Shown: positions 49,895 to 59,223, counted from the first letter of the stretch. The stretch is DNA of 64,000 nt from an uncultured Chitinophagaceae bacterium (GCA_937862815.1 CALMED010000030.1:1-64000); one strand, 5' to 3'. Numbers and translations: made by a program. The notes: generated by a model from the letters alone, not told the origin.

Positions 49895-50737
49895 TTACAA
49901 AAATTCAAGCACCGCTTTTTTCACCTGGTTATCGCGGTAGATGCGACGATGCCCCAGTCCGTTGGTGAGGAGGAACCGCACATGCGGGTGACCATCGGTC
50001 TGCACTTTTCCGGCATCGGTCCACGGGGTTACATCGTCGTCGCGGTCGTGCACCCACAGTACTTCCGCCCGGATGTTGTGCATCGCCCGGCGGATGGAGT
50101 ACCACTCCGGCCAGTGCCCGCCCCGTTCATGAATCAATTGTCGCAGTTCTTCCCGAACGGGTTCGTCTACCCGCAGGAAATCGGAGAAGGTGCGCAGGGC
50201 GGTAGAAGTTTCCGTTGCTGGGGCAATGAGCACTACTTTTTTATTTTCCTGGTAACCCTGTTCTTCCAGGAAGAGGGAAAGAGCAAGGCCGCCAAACGAA
50301 TGAGCAATGAAGGCGTGCACCGGTCCGTATTGCCGGTACACGGCGTCAATCATTTCTTTGTAATCCACTGCATTAACCAGCTTACCCCCGCTTTCCCCGT
50401 GCGCCGGCGCATCGAAGGCCAGCACTTCATAACCTTTTTTCACCAGCGGCATCACAAAATGGTCGAACTTCCGGGCGGTAGAAGAGAATCCGTGCAGGAT
50501 GAGGGCCCGCCTGGGCTGGGGATGGTTCCAGCGGTAACCAACCAACCGCAGGCCGTTGAAGGGGAGATGTAGTTTTTCGGCCTTCTCAAAAACCGGGGGT
50601 GTTTTCCGCGCCTTCCCGGGATAGGGCGTGCTGAACAATTCAAAAGCTTTTTCGGCCGCTTTGCGCTTCGAAAGGCGGGCAAAGACCTTAAGTTGGGCCC
50701 GGTAATAACCGATGACCAGTTTCTGGGCAAAATTCAT
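49895..50737 (-). CDS. Alpha/beta hydrolase
   Basis: 280 residues. Signatures: ALILHGFSSTARKFDHFV (oxyanion loop after the strand), FDAPAHGES, the nucleophile elbow AHSFGG, the acid in VHDRDDDVTPW and the catalytic His in NGLGHRRIYRD. No signal peptide, so it should act in the cytoplasm on an ester or similar bond. Substrate unknown. It is divergent from the DUF2520 operon. Confidence 0.9.
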   Translation of the reverse strand: MNFAQKLVIGYYRAQLKVFARLSKRKAAEKAFELFSTPYPGKARKTPPVFEKAEKLHLPFNGLRLVGYRWNHPQPRRALILHGFSSTARKFDHFVMPLVKKGYEVLAFDAPAHGESGGKLVNAVDYKEMIDAVYRQYGPVHAFIAHSFGGLALSLFLEEQGYQENKKVVLIAPATETSTALRTFSDFLRVDEPVREELRQLIHERGGHWPEWYSIRRAMHNIRAEVLWVHDRDDDVTPWTDAGKVQTDGHPHVRFLLTNGLGHRRIYRDNQVKKAVLEFL

Positions 50738-50764
50738 AGCACGGGGGATTTAACCGGGGAAGGT

Positions 50765-50772
50765 TACATTTG
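50765..50772 (+). promoter_or_regulatory. -7 promoter box of the DUF2520-kdsC-ubiA-maf operon
   Basis: TACATTTG matches TAnnTTTG and ends 36 nt before the ATG at 50809. It also excludes the upstream in-frame start at 50770. Confidence 0.5.
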
Positions 50773-50808
50773 ACCTGCAAATTACTCCATCCTTTTCAAA
50801 CACATTGC

Positions 50809-51606
50809 ATGAACATAGCACTACTGGGTTCCGGTCACACCGCAACGGTGCTGGGACGGCTGTTCCGTAACAACAGTCACCGCATCACCCAGGTATGGAG
50901 CCGCAACCCGGCACATGCTCAATTGCTGGCTTCCGAACTGGATGCCGGGACGGCGGAAGCAATCACAGACCTCCAGCCCGGTGCAGAACTGTATTTGCTT
51001 GCGATCAGCGATGATGCGCTGGAAGAAGTAGCGAAACAATGGCCGCTGCCGGATGTGTTGGTGGCACACACGGCCGGCGCCGTTCCATTATCGGTACTGG
51101 ATGCCGCCAGCAACCGAAGGGGCGTATTCTACCCGCTGCAACGCCTGCGGAAAGAGGCTCTCCAGCCCCAACAGATCCCTATCCTGGTTGATGGAAATAC
51201 CCCGGAAGTGCAACAACTGCTGGAACAACTGGCACGCAGCATTGGTTGCACGGTTGCGCCGGTCAACGATGTACAACGGTTGCGCCTGCACACGGCAGCC
51301 GTGATCAGCAGCAATTTCTCCAACCACCTCTTTGCACTTACACAGGACTGGTGCGATAAAAATGGGGTGGACTTTGCGTTGTTGCTCCCCTTGCTGGAAG
51401 AAGTGGTGCAGGGGCTGCATCATCAACGGGCGGCCGACCAGCAGACGGGTCCCGCCTGGCGGGGCGACCGGCATACCCTCGCCCGGCACCAAGAACTGCT
51501 GCAGGACGAAACCGGGCTGTTGCGTGTCTATGAAATTCTTTCAGAAAGTATTGGGGAAATGTACCGCAAAAAAGAGGAACTTCGTACTCCCAACCCGCAG
51601 GCATGA
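50809..51606 (+). CDS. Rossmann-fold/DUF2520 protein
   Basis: 265 residues. The N-terminal NAD(P)-binding motif is IALLGSGHTATVLGRLF (GxGxxA type), followed by the substrate-domain region VLVAHTAGAVPLSVLD, FYPLQRLRKE and, from about residue 130, a helical DUF2520 domain (NDVQRLRLHTAAVISSNFSNHLFAL). This layout resembles ketopantoate reductase or pyrroline-5-carboxylate reductase relatives, but the reaction is unknown. It is the first gene of a tight operon and overlaps the next by ATGA. Confidence 0.85.
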   Translation: MNIALLGSGHTATVLGRLFRNNSHRITQVWSRNPAHAQLLASELDAGTAEAITDLQPGAELYLLAISDDALEEVAKQWPLPDVLVAHTAGAVPLSVLDAASNRRGVFYPLQRLRKEALQPQQIPILVDGNTPEVQQLLEQLARSIGCTVAPVNDVQRLRLHTAAVISSNFSNHLFALTQDWCDKNGVDFALLLPLLEEVVQGLHHQRAADQQTGPAWRGDRHTLARHQELLQDETGLLRVYEILSESIGEMYRKKEELRTPNPQA

Positions 51607-52139
51607 AAGGAAACATGAATGTTACCGAACAGTTTCAACAGATCAAAGCATTTGTGTTTGATCTCGACGGCGTTCTCACCGATGGCACATTACAGATCTT
51701 TCCCAACCAGGAATTCATCCGCACCATGGACATCAAAGATGGATATGCGCTGCAGCTGGCCGTTCGCAAAGGCTATCCCGTGGTCATCATCTCGGGCAGC
51801 TATTCAAAGCCCTGTGCCGAACGGCTCGACTACCTGGGCATCCGCGATGTGTACATGAAAGTACGCGACAAAGAAGAAGTGCTGGCCCAGTACCTGCTGG
51901 CCAATCATCTGCACTGGGAACAGGTGCTGTACATGGGCGACGACATTCCCGACCTGGACGTGATGCGGCTGGTGGGGCTGCCCTGCTGCCCGGCCGATGC
52001 TGTTTCCGAAATCAAAGCCGTAGCGCAGTACATCTCCCCGAAGAACGGTGGAAGGGGAGCTGCCCGCGATGTAGTGGAAAAAGTGCTGCGCCTCCAACAC
52101 AACTGGGCCATTGCCGCCACCGATACTGCCTCCCGCTGA
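51603..52139 (+). CDS. kdsC: HAD-IIIA phosphatase, KdsC-like (KDO-8-phosphate phosphatase)
   Basis: 178 residues. HAD motifs: FVFDLDGVLTDG (nucleophile Asp), IISGSYSKPC, and VLYMGDDIPDLDVM. A cap domain is lacking, as in the KdsC tetramer family, and the C-terminal NGGRGAARDVVEKVL is the conserved KdsC tail that closes the neighbour's active site. The enzyme removes phosphate from KDO-8-P for lipopolysaccharide. It overlaps the previous gene by four bases. Confidence 0.9.
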   Translation: MKGNMNVTEQFQQIKAFVFDLDGVLTDGTLQIFPNQEFIRTMDIKDGYALQLAVRKGYPVVIISGSYSKPCAERLDYLGIRDVYMKVRDKEEVLAQYLLANHLHWEQVLYMGDDIPDLDVMRLVGLPCCPADAVSEIKAVAQYISPKNGGRGAARDVVEKVLRLQHNWAIAATDTASR

Positions 52140-52161
52140 GGCCTGAATTACATCATTCATT

Positions 52162-53109
52162 ATGCAACCTCTTGCCGACTTTCTCCGACTCGTACGCTGG
52201 CCCAACCTGCTCTTCATTGCGCTCACACAGATCCTCTTTTTTTTCGGCGTGGCTGAACCGGTTCTGGAGGGAACGGATTACCTCACCCGTGAGTTGTACC
52301 TCCTCTTCTGGGTGCTTTGCGCTTCTTCTGTACTGATTGCAGCAGCCGGATACATCATCAACGACTACTTTGACCTCAACATTGACCTCGTGAACAAGCC
52401 GGGGCGCATGGTGGTGGACAAAAGTATCAGCCGTCGCTGGGCCATCTTCCTGCACCTCGTGTTTTCAGTGGCCGGCATCCTCCTGGGCTTTTACATCGGG
52501 CTGCAGAACGGCAACTGGTTCATCGGCTTTGCCAATACCATCGTGGTGTTTGTACTCTGGTTTTACAGCACCTCCTTCAAAAAGCGGTTGCTGATCGGCA
52601 ACATCCTGATCTCCCTGCTCACGGGCTGGACCGTTCTGATTGTGTACTTCTTCCTCATCTTCCACCGGGCCGACATCCTGAACCATCCGCTGCCGGCCGA
52701 CCTGATCCAGAAGCTGCTGCGACTGGCACTGCTCTATACCGCTTTTGCCTTCATCATCACCCTTATCCGGGAAGTGGTGAAAGACATTGAAGATATCGAA
52801 GGCGACAGGCGCTACGGCTGTCGCACCATGCCCATCGTGTGGGGCACCGATTTCGCCCGCTTCTTTGCCGGCACCTGGCTGGTGATTCTGCTGGCCCTGC
52901 TGCTGGTGGTGCTTTTCTACATCCTGCAGTTCCAGATGTGGGTACCTGCGCTTTACAACCTGCTGCTCGTGGTTGTGCCCGCCGCACACTGCCTGCGGTT
53001 ACTCATCCGGGCCCGCGCTACAGCCGACTACACCCGTCTAAGCGGCTGGGTAAAAGGTGTAATCCTTACCGGCATTCTTTCCATGATCCTCCTTAAATTT
53101 TTCGGCTGA
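52162..53109 (+). CDS. UbiA-family prenyltransferase
   Basis: 315-residue polytopic protein with about eight or nine membrane segments. The two Asp-rich motifs that hold the prenyl diphosphate are clear: NDYFDLNIDLVNKPGR (near residue 73) and EVVKDIEDIEGDRRYG (near 207). It resembles the (geranylgeranyl)glyceryl-phosphate-type or protohaem-type branch more than MenA, but the acceptor substrate cannot be assigned. It sits between kdsC and maf and overlaps maf by one base (TGATG). Confidence 0.9.
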   Translation: MQPLADFLRLVRWPNLLFIALTQILFFFGVAEPVLEGTDYLTRELYLLFWVLCASSVLIAAAGYIINDYFDLNIDLVNKPGRMVVDKSISRRWAIFLHLVFSVAGILLGFYIGLQNGNWFIGFANTIVVFVLWFYSTSFKKRLLIGNILISLLTGWTVLIVYFFLIFHRADILNHPLPADLIQKLLRLALLYTAFAFIITLIREVVKDIEDIEGDRRYGCRTMPIVWGTDFARFFAGTWLVILLALLLVVLFYILQFQMWVPALYNLLLVVVPAAHCLRLLIRARATADYTRLSGWVKGVILTGILSMILLKFFG

Positions 53110-53681
53110 TGGAACGCATCATCCTCGCCTCCGCCTCGCCCCGCCGGCACCAGCTGCTCACCTGGGCCGAAGTGCCCTTTGACGTACTGGTTAAGGAAAC
53201 CGATGAGATGTACCCCTCCTCACTGGCTACAGAAGATGTTCCGGTATACATCGCCCGCAACAAAGCACTGGCCGTGCAGGCGGAGCTCAGCCACGACCGC
53301 ATCATCCTGGCCGCCGATACCGTGGTGGTGCTCGACGGCCGCATCATCGGCAAACCCAAAGACCGGGAAGACGCCGTTCACACCCTGCAGCAACTGGCAG
53401 GCCGGATACACCAGGTAATTACCGGGGTGGTATTGCTGAAGGGGGAGGAGGAAATGGCATTTTCCGATATCACGCGGGTGGAGTTTCACCCGCTTACCTA
53501 CGAACAGGTTTGTTACTACGTGGATCAGTACCATCCCTACGATAAAGCCGGCGCCTATGCCATCCAGGAATGGATCGGCGTGGTGGGCATCCGTAGGGTG
53601 GAAGGCGATTTCTACAACGTGATGGGGCTTCCGGTGAGCCGGGTGGTACAGGCACTGGCCGCACGGGCAGGTGCTGACTGA
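53109..53681 (+). CDS. maf: Maf-family nucleoside triphosphate pyrophosphatase
   Basis: 190 residues. The opening ILASASPRRHQLL, then ILAADTVVVLDGRIIGKPKDREDA and the late KAGAYAIQEW are the Maf signatures. The GAYAIQE form points to the dTTP/UTP pyrophosphatase (YhdE) type. Such enzymes remove non-canonical or excess nucleotides and were first linked to septum inhibition. It is coupled to the UbiA gene. Confidence 0.95.
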   Translation: MERIILASASPRRHQLLTWAEVPFDVLVKETDEMYPSSLATEDVPVYIARNKALAVQAELSHDRIILAADTVVVLDGRIIGKPKDREDAVHTLQQLAGRIHQVITGVVLLKGEEEMAFSDITRVEFHPLTYEQVCYYVDQYHPYDKAGAYAIQEWIGVVGIRRVEGDFYNVMGLPVSRVVQALAARAGAD

Positions 53682-53742
53682 CGGATGCACCGCTTGTTCT
53701 TCACGGCGGAATTTTTTAATTTCGCCCTGCAACCTACTCACC

Positions 53743-55020
53743 ATGAACGAACACCTGCTCCAATTCATCTGGCAGCACCAGTATTACCATGTACAGGGGC
53801 TGACCACCACCACCGGCAGCCCGCTGCAGATCCTGCACCACGGCCAGCTCAACCACCACCAGGGTCCCGATTTTTTCAATGGCCGACTGCGGCTCGATGG
53901 CATTGTACTGGCCGGTACCATTGAGCTACACCTGCGCACCAGCGACTGGAACCGCCACGGCCATAGCCACGATGCGCATTACCGCAATGTGATCCTGCAC
54001 GTGGTATGGGAACACGACCGGGAGCTGAACCAAACCATCCCCGTACTGGAACTGAGAAACCGGATCCCCCGCATACTCCTGGAACGCTACCGAAAACTGC
54101 TGGAACAACCGGAGCAGCTGCCCTGCCGCAACCTGCTCGACCGCGTGCCCGAACTAACCTGGGTGCACTGGAAAGAACGGCTGGTGGTGGAACGGCTTCT
54201 GCTGCGCCAGGAAAAAGTACAGGAACTGCTCCACCGCAACCGCCGGCACTGGGAGGAAACCTGCTGGCAACTGCTGGCCCGCAATTTCGGACTACCTCTC
54301 AACGCCGATGCATTTGAAGCCATTGCAGCCACTTTACCAGTAGCTCTGCTCTCGCGGCACCGGCAGCAGATCCAGCAACTGGAAGCGCTCCTGCTGGGGC
54401 AGGCCGGCCTGCTTGAAACCGCGGGAACCGATCCTTACGTAATCTTACTGCACCGCGAGTACCACTACCTCCGCCGCAAATACGGGCTGCAACCGGCACC
54501 GGTGCTGCTGCAGTTTGCCCGCATGCGGCCCGCTCATTTTCCCACGGTGCGGCTGGCACAACTGGCCATGCTCTTCCAGCAGTCGGGGCGCATTTTTTCT
54601 GACCTCTCGGCTGCCGACTCGCTGGATGAAATGAAACGACTGCTCCGGGTAACGGCCAACGATTTCTGGCACCGGCATTATACCCTCACAGAAAAATCGG
54701 CCTTCCAGCCCAAACAACTGGGCGAGGTGATGGTAAATGCACTGCTGATCAACGCTGTATTGCCCTTGCTTTTTGCATACGCAGCAGAGAACCGCAACGC
54801 AGCCCTGCGGGAGAAAATACCGGACTACCTGCAGCAACTGCCCAAAGAAAGCAACCGGGTTTTGCGGATCTGGCAGGAAAGCGGCGTGGCCAATAAAAAC
54901 GCGTTTGATTCACAGGCCTTGCTCCAGTTGTACAAACACTACTGCAGCAAGGGCAATTGTCTTTCCTGCTCCGTAGGGCATGCTGTACTGAAACCGTTTA
55001 CGCCGGCCAGTGAAAGCTGA
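53743..55020 (+). CDS. DUF2851 family protein
   Basis: 425 residues from the ATG at 53743 (MNEHLLQFIWQHQYY); the upstream open frame overlaps maf and is not protein-like. The N-terminal half has the conserved GQLNHHQGPDFFNGRLRLDGIVLAGTIELHLRTSDW...HGHSHDAHYRNVILHVVWEHD, with several His/Asp/Glu that look like a nuclease-type or metal site (my inference). The C-terminus has clustered Cys (YCSKGNCLSCSVGHAVL). Function unknown. Its 3' end overlaps the convergent OsmC gene by 23 bp. Confidence 0.85.
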   Translation: MNEHLLQFIWQHQYYHVQGLTTTTGSPLQILHHGQLNHHQGPDFFNGRLRLDGIVLAGTIELHLRTSDWNRHGHSHDAHYRNVILHVVWEHDRELNQTIPVLELRNRIPRILLERYRKLLEQPEQLPCRNLLDRVPELTWVHWKERLVVERLLLRQEKVQELLHRNRRHWEETCWQLLARNFGLPLNADAFEAIAATLPVALLSRHRQQIQQLEALLLGQAGLLETAGTDPYVILLHREYHYLRRKYGLQPAPVLLQFARMRPAHFPTVRLAQLAMLFQQSGRIFSDLSAADSLDEMKRLLRVTANDFWHRHYTLTEKSAFQPKQLGEVMVNALLINAVLPLLFAYAAENRNAALREKIPDYLQQLPKESNRVLRIWQESGVANKNAFDSQALLQLYKHYCSKGNCLSCSVGHAVLKPFTPASES

Positions 55021-55408
55021 CCGCCTGCACGATGGCCGGTTCGAGACTTTTGGCTACCGGGCAGGTGAGGGCTGCATTTTTCAGGATCGTTTTTTGCTTT
55101 TCATCCACCACCAACCCGGGCGGAAAATGTATGACCACATCCACCCCTGAAATACGGCGGGGATCGGAGGCCATGTGCTTCTGTATCTCCAGCCGGGTAC
55201 CGGTCAGGTCGAGCTGCAGGTCGCGGGCCTTGATGCCCATGATGGTCATCATGCAGGAACCCAGCGCAGTGGCTACCAGGTCGGTAGGTGAGAAGCGCTC
55301 TCCCTTTCCCTGGTTATCGGTGGGGGCGTCGGTTTCAATGCGGGTACCGCTTTGCAGATGCAGTGCTTCGGTGCGGAGCGAACCCTGGTAAACGATTTGC
55401 GAGGTCAT
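54998..55408 (-). CDS. OsmC/Ohr family peroxidase-like protein
   Basis: 136 residues. It has the OsmC pattern GERFSPTDLVATALGSCMMTIMGIKA (first Cys) and ALTCPVAKSL (second Cys), the pair that reduces organic hydroperoxides by a dithiol mechanism. It belongs to the YhfA-like short type. Convergent with the DUF2851 gene, overlapping its last codons. Confidence 0.9.
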   Translation of the reverse strand: MTSQIVYQGSLRTEALHLQSGTRIETDAPTDNQGKGERFSPTDLVATALGSCMMTIMGIKARDLQLDLTGTRLEIQKHMASDPRRISGVDVVIHFPPGLVVDEKQKTILKNAALTCPVAKSLEPAIVQAVSFHWPA

Positions 55409-55511
55409 GCTGTTGTTATGGAGTTGATAAATATGGACGGTTGCGGGAAGTGATCCCGCCGCATCCGGATAATTCTGTAAATTTACTTCCGAAGAATAAC
55501 ATCAAACCATT

Positions 55512-56330
55512 GTGAAGCAATTAATTCTAATCGCCGCCGCCCTTTGCGCAAGCCAGTTATTGGCAGCACAGGAAAAGCGGCCCGGTCAGCGGGATGCAAA
55601 AAGACAGGAAAGGCAAAACAAGATCAGCAACCTCATCCGCCAGCAGGAAGAAGGAGCACTGGTGTTCAACAAGCAAAACGTGTATGGCCTGCGGGTCAAT
55701 ACCGATGGGTGGAACCTCTTTTACGAACGCGGCACACTGAAAAACGTTAAGGTCACCAACCTGCTCTCCTTTGAACTGGGCGAGAAAAAGCACCCCAAAG
55801 AAAAGAAGTTAAGCTACGATGTAGTCACGGGAAATTTCATTCAATTGGGTACGCCCTACATCTACGGAAAAGAAAATATATTTTACCAGTTCAAACCCGG
55901 TTTCGGACAGCAACGTCTTATTGGGGGTAAAACCAATAAAAACGGCGTTGCTGTGCATTGGATTTATATGGGAGGGATCTCCCTGGGACTGGAGCGACCC
56001 TATTATGTGCGCATATTTGATGCAGGGCTCAATGGCACCCGCGACATCAAATACTCTGTAGCCGACAGTGCCGCATTCCTCACACCGGGTAATATCATCC
56101 AGGGTACCGGTTTGCGGTATGGATGGGGGGAGATGAAACTGGTTCCCGGCGCCCATGCCCGTACCGCCATCCGGTTCGACTATGGCCGTTTCAATGATTT
56201 GGTATCCGCCATCGAAATTGGAGTGAACGTGGAAGCTTATTCCCGCAAAGCCAATATCATGCTGCTGAACAACAACAACCAGGTGTTTTTCAATTCCTAC
56301 ATTGCCATTCTCTTCGGTAAACGAAAGTGA
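55512..56330 (+). CDS. Secreted or outer-membrane protein of unknown function
   Basis: 272 residues. The start appears to be the GTG at 55512, which gives a signal peptide MKQLILIAAALCASQLLAAQ. A short charged, Arg/Gln-rich segment (about 21-45) precedes a beta-rich body (YGLRVNTDGWNLFYERG, LLSFELGEKKHPKEKKL, YYVRIFDAGLNGTRDIKYSV, GLRYGWGEMKLVPGAHARTAIRFDYG), ending in YIAILFGKRK. It may be an outer-membrane barrel. It sits directly upstream of lipA, 32 bp away, but lipA has its own promoter box. Confidence 0.75.
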   Translation: MKQLILIAAALCASQLLAAQEKRPGQRDAKRQERQNKISNLIRQQEEGALVFNKQNVYGLRVNTDGWNLFYERGTLKNVKVTNLLSFELGEKKHPKEKKLSYDVVTGNFIQLGTPYIYGKENIFYQFKPGFGQQRLIGGKTNKNGVAVHWIYMGGISLGLERPYYVRIFDAGLNGTRDIKYSVADSAAFLTPGNIIQGTGLRYGWGEMKLVPGAHARTAIRFDYGRFNDLVSAIEIGVNVEAYSRKANIMLLNNNNQVFFNSYIAILFGKRK

Positions 56331-56332
56331 AC

Positions 56333-56340
56333 TACTTTTG
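56333..56340 (+). promoter_or_regulatory. -7 promoter box of lipA
   Basis: TACTTTTG matches TAnnTTTG. It begins two bases after the upstream stop codon and ends 22 nt before the lipA ATG. Confidence 0.5.
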
Positions 56341-56362
56341 CACCTCAATCGTTTAATCATTC

Positions 56363-57301
56363 ATGAGCTGTCAGGGTAACGTACAGGTAACCGATTTCAC
56401 CACCGCGGATCGTCCGAAAAAGCCCGATTGGCTGCGGGTACGCCTGCCCATCGGGGAAAACTACCGGAACGTCCGCAGCCTGGTGGACACACATAAATTA
56501 CACACCATCTGCGAAAGCGGTAACTGCCCCAATATGGGCGAATGCTGGGGTGCAGGCACCGCCACTTTTATGATCCTGGGAAATGTATGTACCCGCAGCT
56601 GCGGTTTTTGTTCCGTGGCAACGGGACGGCCCGAAGCAGTTGACTGGGACGAGCCCCAGCGGGTGGCGGAAGCCATCCACCTCATGAAAGTGAAGCACGC
56701 GGTGATCACATCTGTGGACCGCGACGAGCTGAAAGACGGCGGCAGCACCATCTGGTACAATACCATTAAGGCGGTGAAGACACTCAACCCGGAGACCACC
56801 CTGGAAACCCTGATCCCCGATTTCAAAGGACAGATGGAACAGGTGCAACGCGTGGTGGAGGCCCATCCCGAAGTGGTGTCGCACAACATTGAAACGGTGG
56901 AACGGCTTACCCGCCAGGTGCGGATCCAGGCCAAATACTGGCGCAGCATGGACGTGCTCCGCTACCTGAAGCAGCAAGGCATGCGGGTGAAGAGTGGCAT
57001 CATGCTGGGACTGGGCGAAACCAAAGAGGAAGTGATCCAGACACTCCACGACCTCTGCGATAACGGCGTGGATGTGGTTACCATCGGTCAGTACCTGCAA
57101 CCCACCAAAAAGCACCTCGAAGTACAGCGATTTGTACACCCCGATGAATTTGCCGGATACCGCGATATTGGCTACAGCATTGGTCTCGATTACGTGGAAA
57201 GCGGACCGCTCGTACGTTCTTCGTACCACAGCGAAAAGCACGTGATACCCGGCTGGGGCCGCCAGGCCTGGCAACAGGAGCAAGCCGCTATGTCCGTTTG
57301 A
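56363..57301 (+). CDS. lipA: Lipoyl synthase
   Basis: 312 residues. Both 4Fe-4S clusters are visible: the auxiliary one at C50-x4-C55-x5-C61 ([12 protein letters not shown]) and the radical SAM one at C76-x3-C80-x2-C83 (CTRSCGFC). [14 protein letters not shown] and the late RSSYHSEK (with the Ser that binds the auxiliary cluster) complete the family pattern. The enzyme inserts two sulphurs into octanoyl chains on the lipoyl domains of dehydrogenase complexes. It is seven bases upstream of the next gene. Confidence 0.98.
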   Translation: MSCQGNVQVTDFTTADRPKKPDWLRVRLPIGENYRNVRSLVDTHKLHTICESGNCPNMGECWGAGTATFMILGNVCTRSCGFCSVATGRPEAVDWDEPQRVAEAIHLMKVKHAVITSVDRDELKDGGSTIWYNTIKAVKTLNPETTLETLIPDFKGQMEQVQRVVEAHPEVVSHNIETVERLTRQVRIQAKYWRSMDVLRYLKQQGMRVKSGIMLGLGETKEEVIQTLHDLCDNGVDVVTIGQYLQPTKKHLEVQRFVHPDEFAGYRDIGYSIGLDYVESGPLVRSSYHSEKHVIPGWGRQAWQQEQAAMSV

Positions 57302-57307
57302 GCAACA

Positions 57308-58321
57308 ATGAATTGGAAGCAAATAATAACAGGAGCAGCCGCATGGATCGCCGCTGCTCCTTTTTGTTGGGCACAGCCGGCCCGATGGCAGCCGGTGGAT
57401 TCCCTGTTTGGGCCGCTGCCGGAGGGAGTGGAAGTGTATTATTCGGAATCGCCGGTGGAAGGGAAGCCCAACGTAGCTTATTACATCAGCATACCGCTCC
57501 GCGACCGGCGGCTGCGTTTTACCACCGATACCACCAAGAACCGGCGGCTTACGCCCACGGGTTTTTATGAGAAAAACGGTCAACCGCTGGTGGTGGTGAA
57601 TGGCACTTTTTTTGAGTTCACCACGCACCGCAACCTCAACGCCGTGGTGAAAAATGGTCGCCTTGTCAGCTACAACCCGCACAGCTTTGCCCTGCGTGGA
57701 AAAGATACCCTCCTGTACGCCCATCCGTTCCGCTCCGCTATCGGGCTTACCCGCCGGCGCAACCCAGATGTGGCCTGGTTGTTTACCGACAGCAGTAAGA
57801 AATTTCCTTTTGCCCTCCAGGTGCCGGTGGGAGATCTGAAGGATTCGTTGCAGGACTTTCGTCTCGCCGATGCCCGGACGGTTACATCCGTTATAACGGC
57901 AAAGGGTAATCGAAGTTTACTGCGACCCTGGCGGATGCACACGGCCATCGGTGGCGGGCCGGTCCTGGTGCAGAACGGCAGGGTTTTTATCACCAACGAT
58001 GAAGAACGCATGTTCAGCGGGCGGGCCATTGACGACCGCCATCCCCGTACGGCCATGGGCTTTACAGCCGATGGGCGGCTCATCATCCTGGTGGTACAGG
58101 GTCGTACACCCGGCGAAGCCGAAGGGGTGTCGCTGCGGCACCTGGCAGAACTGCTCACTGGAGTCGGCTGCATTGAAGCCCTCAACCTCGACGGCGGGGG
58201 GAGCAGTAGTCTGCTCATCAACGGTAAAGAAACCATCCGCCCCAGCGACCGCGAAGGACAACGTCCCGTTCCGGGAGTTTTCATTATTCAGCAAAAAAGG
58301 AATAAGTTTGCAGCCCGTTAG
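57308..58321 (+). CDS. Secreted phosphodiester glycosidase (NAGPA-domain) protein
   Basis: 337 residues with a signal peptide ending near FCWAQ. The NAGPA domain is marked by [45 protein letters not shown] and [18 protein letters not shown]. In animals this domain uncovers the mannose-6-phosphate tag; bacterial members are thought to cut sugar phosphodiesters. It is probably periplasmic. It follows lipA closely, but I see no functional link. Confidence 0.9.
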   Translation: MNWKQIITGAAAWIAAAPFCWAQPARWQPVDSLFGPLPEGVEVYYSESPVEGKPNVAYYISIPLRDRRLRFTTDTTKNRRLTPTGFYEKNGQPLVVVNGTFFEFTTHRNLNAVVKNGRLVSYNPHSFALRGKDTLLYAHPFRSAIGLTRRRNPDVAWLFTDSSKKFPFALQVPVGDLKDSLQDFRLADARTVTSVITAKGNRSLLRPWRMHTAIGGGPVLVQNGRVFITNDEERMFSGRAIDDRHPRTAMGFTADGRLIILVVQGRTPGEAEGVSLRHLAELLTGVGCIEALNLDGGGSSSLLINGKETIRPSDREGQRPVPGVFIIQQKRNKFAAR

Positions 58322-58351
58322 GGAAACCCGGTTGAATACAGGGTTTTTGTT

Positions 58352-58425
58352 CGGGCAGTAGCGCAGTCCGGTAGCGTACTACGTTCGGGACGTAGGGGTC
58401 GCTGGTTCGAATCCAGTCTGCCCGA
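58352..58425 (+). tRNA. tRNA-Pro (anticodon CGG)
   Basis: A full cloverleaf can be drawn: acceptor CGGGCAG/CTGCCCG, anticodon stem CTACG/CGTAG with loop TTCGGGA (anticodon CGG), and T arm CTGGTTCGAATCCAG. The discriminator is A. CCA is not encoded. Confidence 0.95.
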
Positions 58426-58462
58426 CCCAAATCATCGTTCATCCCTCACCGGCTGAACCTTC

Positions 58463-58535
58463 GCCATCTTAGCTCAGTTGGTAGAGCGGTTCACTCGTAA
58501 TGAACAGGTCGCCAGTTCGAGTCTGGTAGATGGCT
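58463..58535 (+). tRNA. tRNA-Thr (anticodon CGT)
   Basis: Acceptor GCCATCT/AGATGGC, D arm with AGTTGGTAGAGC, anticodon stem GTTCA/TGAAC with loop CTCGTAA (anticodon CGT), and a T arm with GTTCGAGTC. The discriminator is T. CCA is not encoded. It lies 37 bp after tRNA-Pro and is probably on the same transcript. Confidence 0.95.
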
Positions 58536-58540
58536 CTTTC

Positions 58541-58575
58541 AAGGATTTACGGCCCAACACCGTAAATCCTTTTTT
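58541..58575 (+). terminator. Terminator after the tRNA genes, abutting trmH
   Basis: AAGGATTTACGG (58541-58552) pairs perfectly over 12 bp with CCGTAAATCCTT (58560-58571), with a 7-nt loop and a run of T to 58575. It ends two bases before the trmH ATG. Confidence 0.85.
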
Positions 58576-58577
58576 GT

Positions 58578-59195
58578 ATGACACCCGCCCGCACAGAACG
58601 CTTATTGTCTGTATTGAATAAACGGCAGCCCGATCTTACGGTGGTGCTGGAAAACGTATTCGATCCCCATAACATCTCGGCCGTGATGCGCACCTGTGAT
58701 GCAGTGGGGATCCAGGACATCTACGTTCTCACTACCCGCATTCCCCGTCATAAAAAATGGGGTGCCCGCAGTTCCTCCAGCGCCGCCAAATGGCTTACGG
58801 TACACCAATACGATGATGCAGCCACCTGTTTCCGCGACCTGCGCAAGCGCTTCGACCGCATTCTAACCACCCACCTCAGCAGCGATGCCGTAAGTTTGTA
58901 CGAAATAGATTTTACCGGCAGCGTGGCCCTGGTCTTTGGCAACGAGCATTCAGGCGTGAGCGAAGAAATCCGTTCACTCGCAGATGGCAACTTCCTGATC
59001 CCGCAGATGGGCATCATCCGCTCACTCAACATTTCGGTGGCCTGTGCCGTGAGTATTTATGAAGCGCTGCGCCAGAAAACCGCAGCCGGTCATTACCAGC
59101 AGCAACGGTTGCCCCATACACAGTACCAGCAGTTGCTGCAGGAATGGGGGTTCCGGGAAGGAGACCTGCCGGAAAGGAACATTCCGCAACCTTAA
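58578..59195 (+). CDS. trmH: tRNA (guanosine-2'-O-)-methyltransferase, TrmH family
   Basis: 205-residue SPOUT methyltransferase. Motif 1 is VVLENVFDPHNISAVMRTCDAVG, motif 2 ALVFGNEHSGVSEEI and motif 3 GIIRSLNISVACAVSIYEALRQ, which together form the knotted SAM site. TrmH methylates the 2'-OH of G18 in the D loop. Both adjacent tRNA genes have the GG pair expected there. The ATG lies two bases after a strong terminator, so its message must start within the hairpin or depend on read-through. Confidence 0.95.
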   Translation: MTPARTERLLSVLNKRQPDLTVVLENVFDPHNISAVMRTCDAVGIQDIYVLTTRIPRHKKWGARSSSSAAKWLTVHQYDDAATCFRDLRKRFDRILTTHLSSDAVSLYEIDFTGSVALVFGNEHSGVSEEIRSLADGNFLIPQMGIIRSLNISVACAVSIYEALRQKTAAGHYQQQRLPHTQYQQLLQEWGFREGDLPERNIPQP

Positions 59196-59223
59196 TGGCC
59201 CGATAATCATCTGTATTTAAAAC

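Noticed and set aside
56498..57724. 408-codon open frame antisense to lipA and the NAGPA-domain gene
   Set aside because: It spans two genes on the other strand and has low-complexity His/Phe-rich composition.
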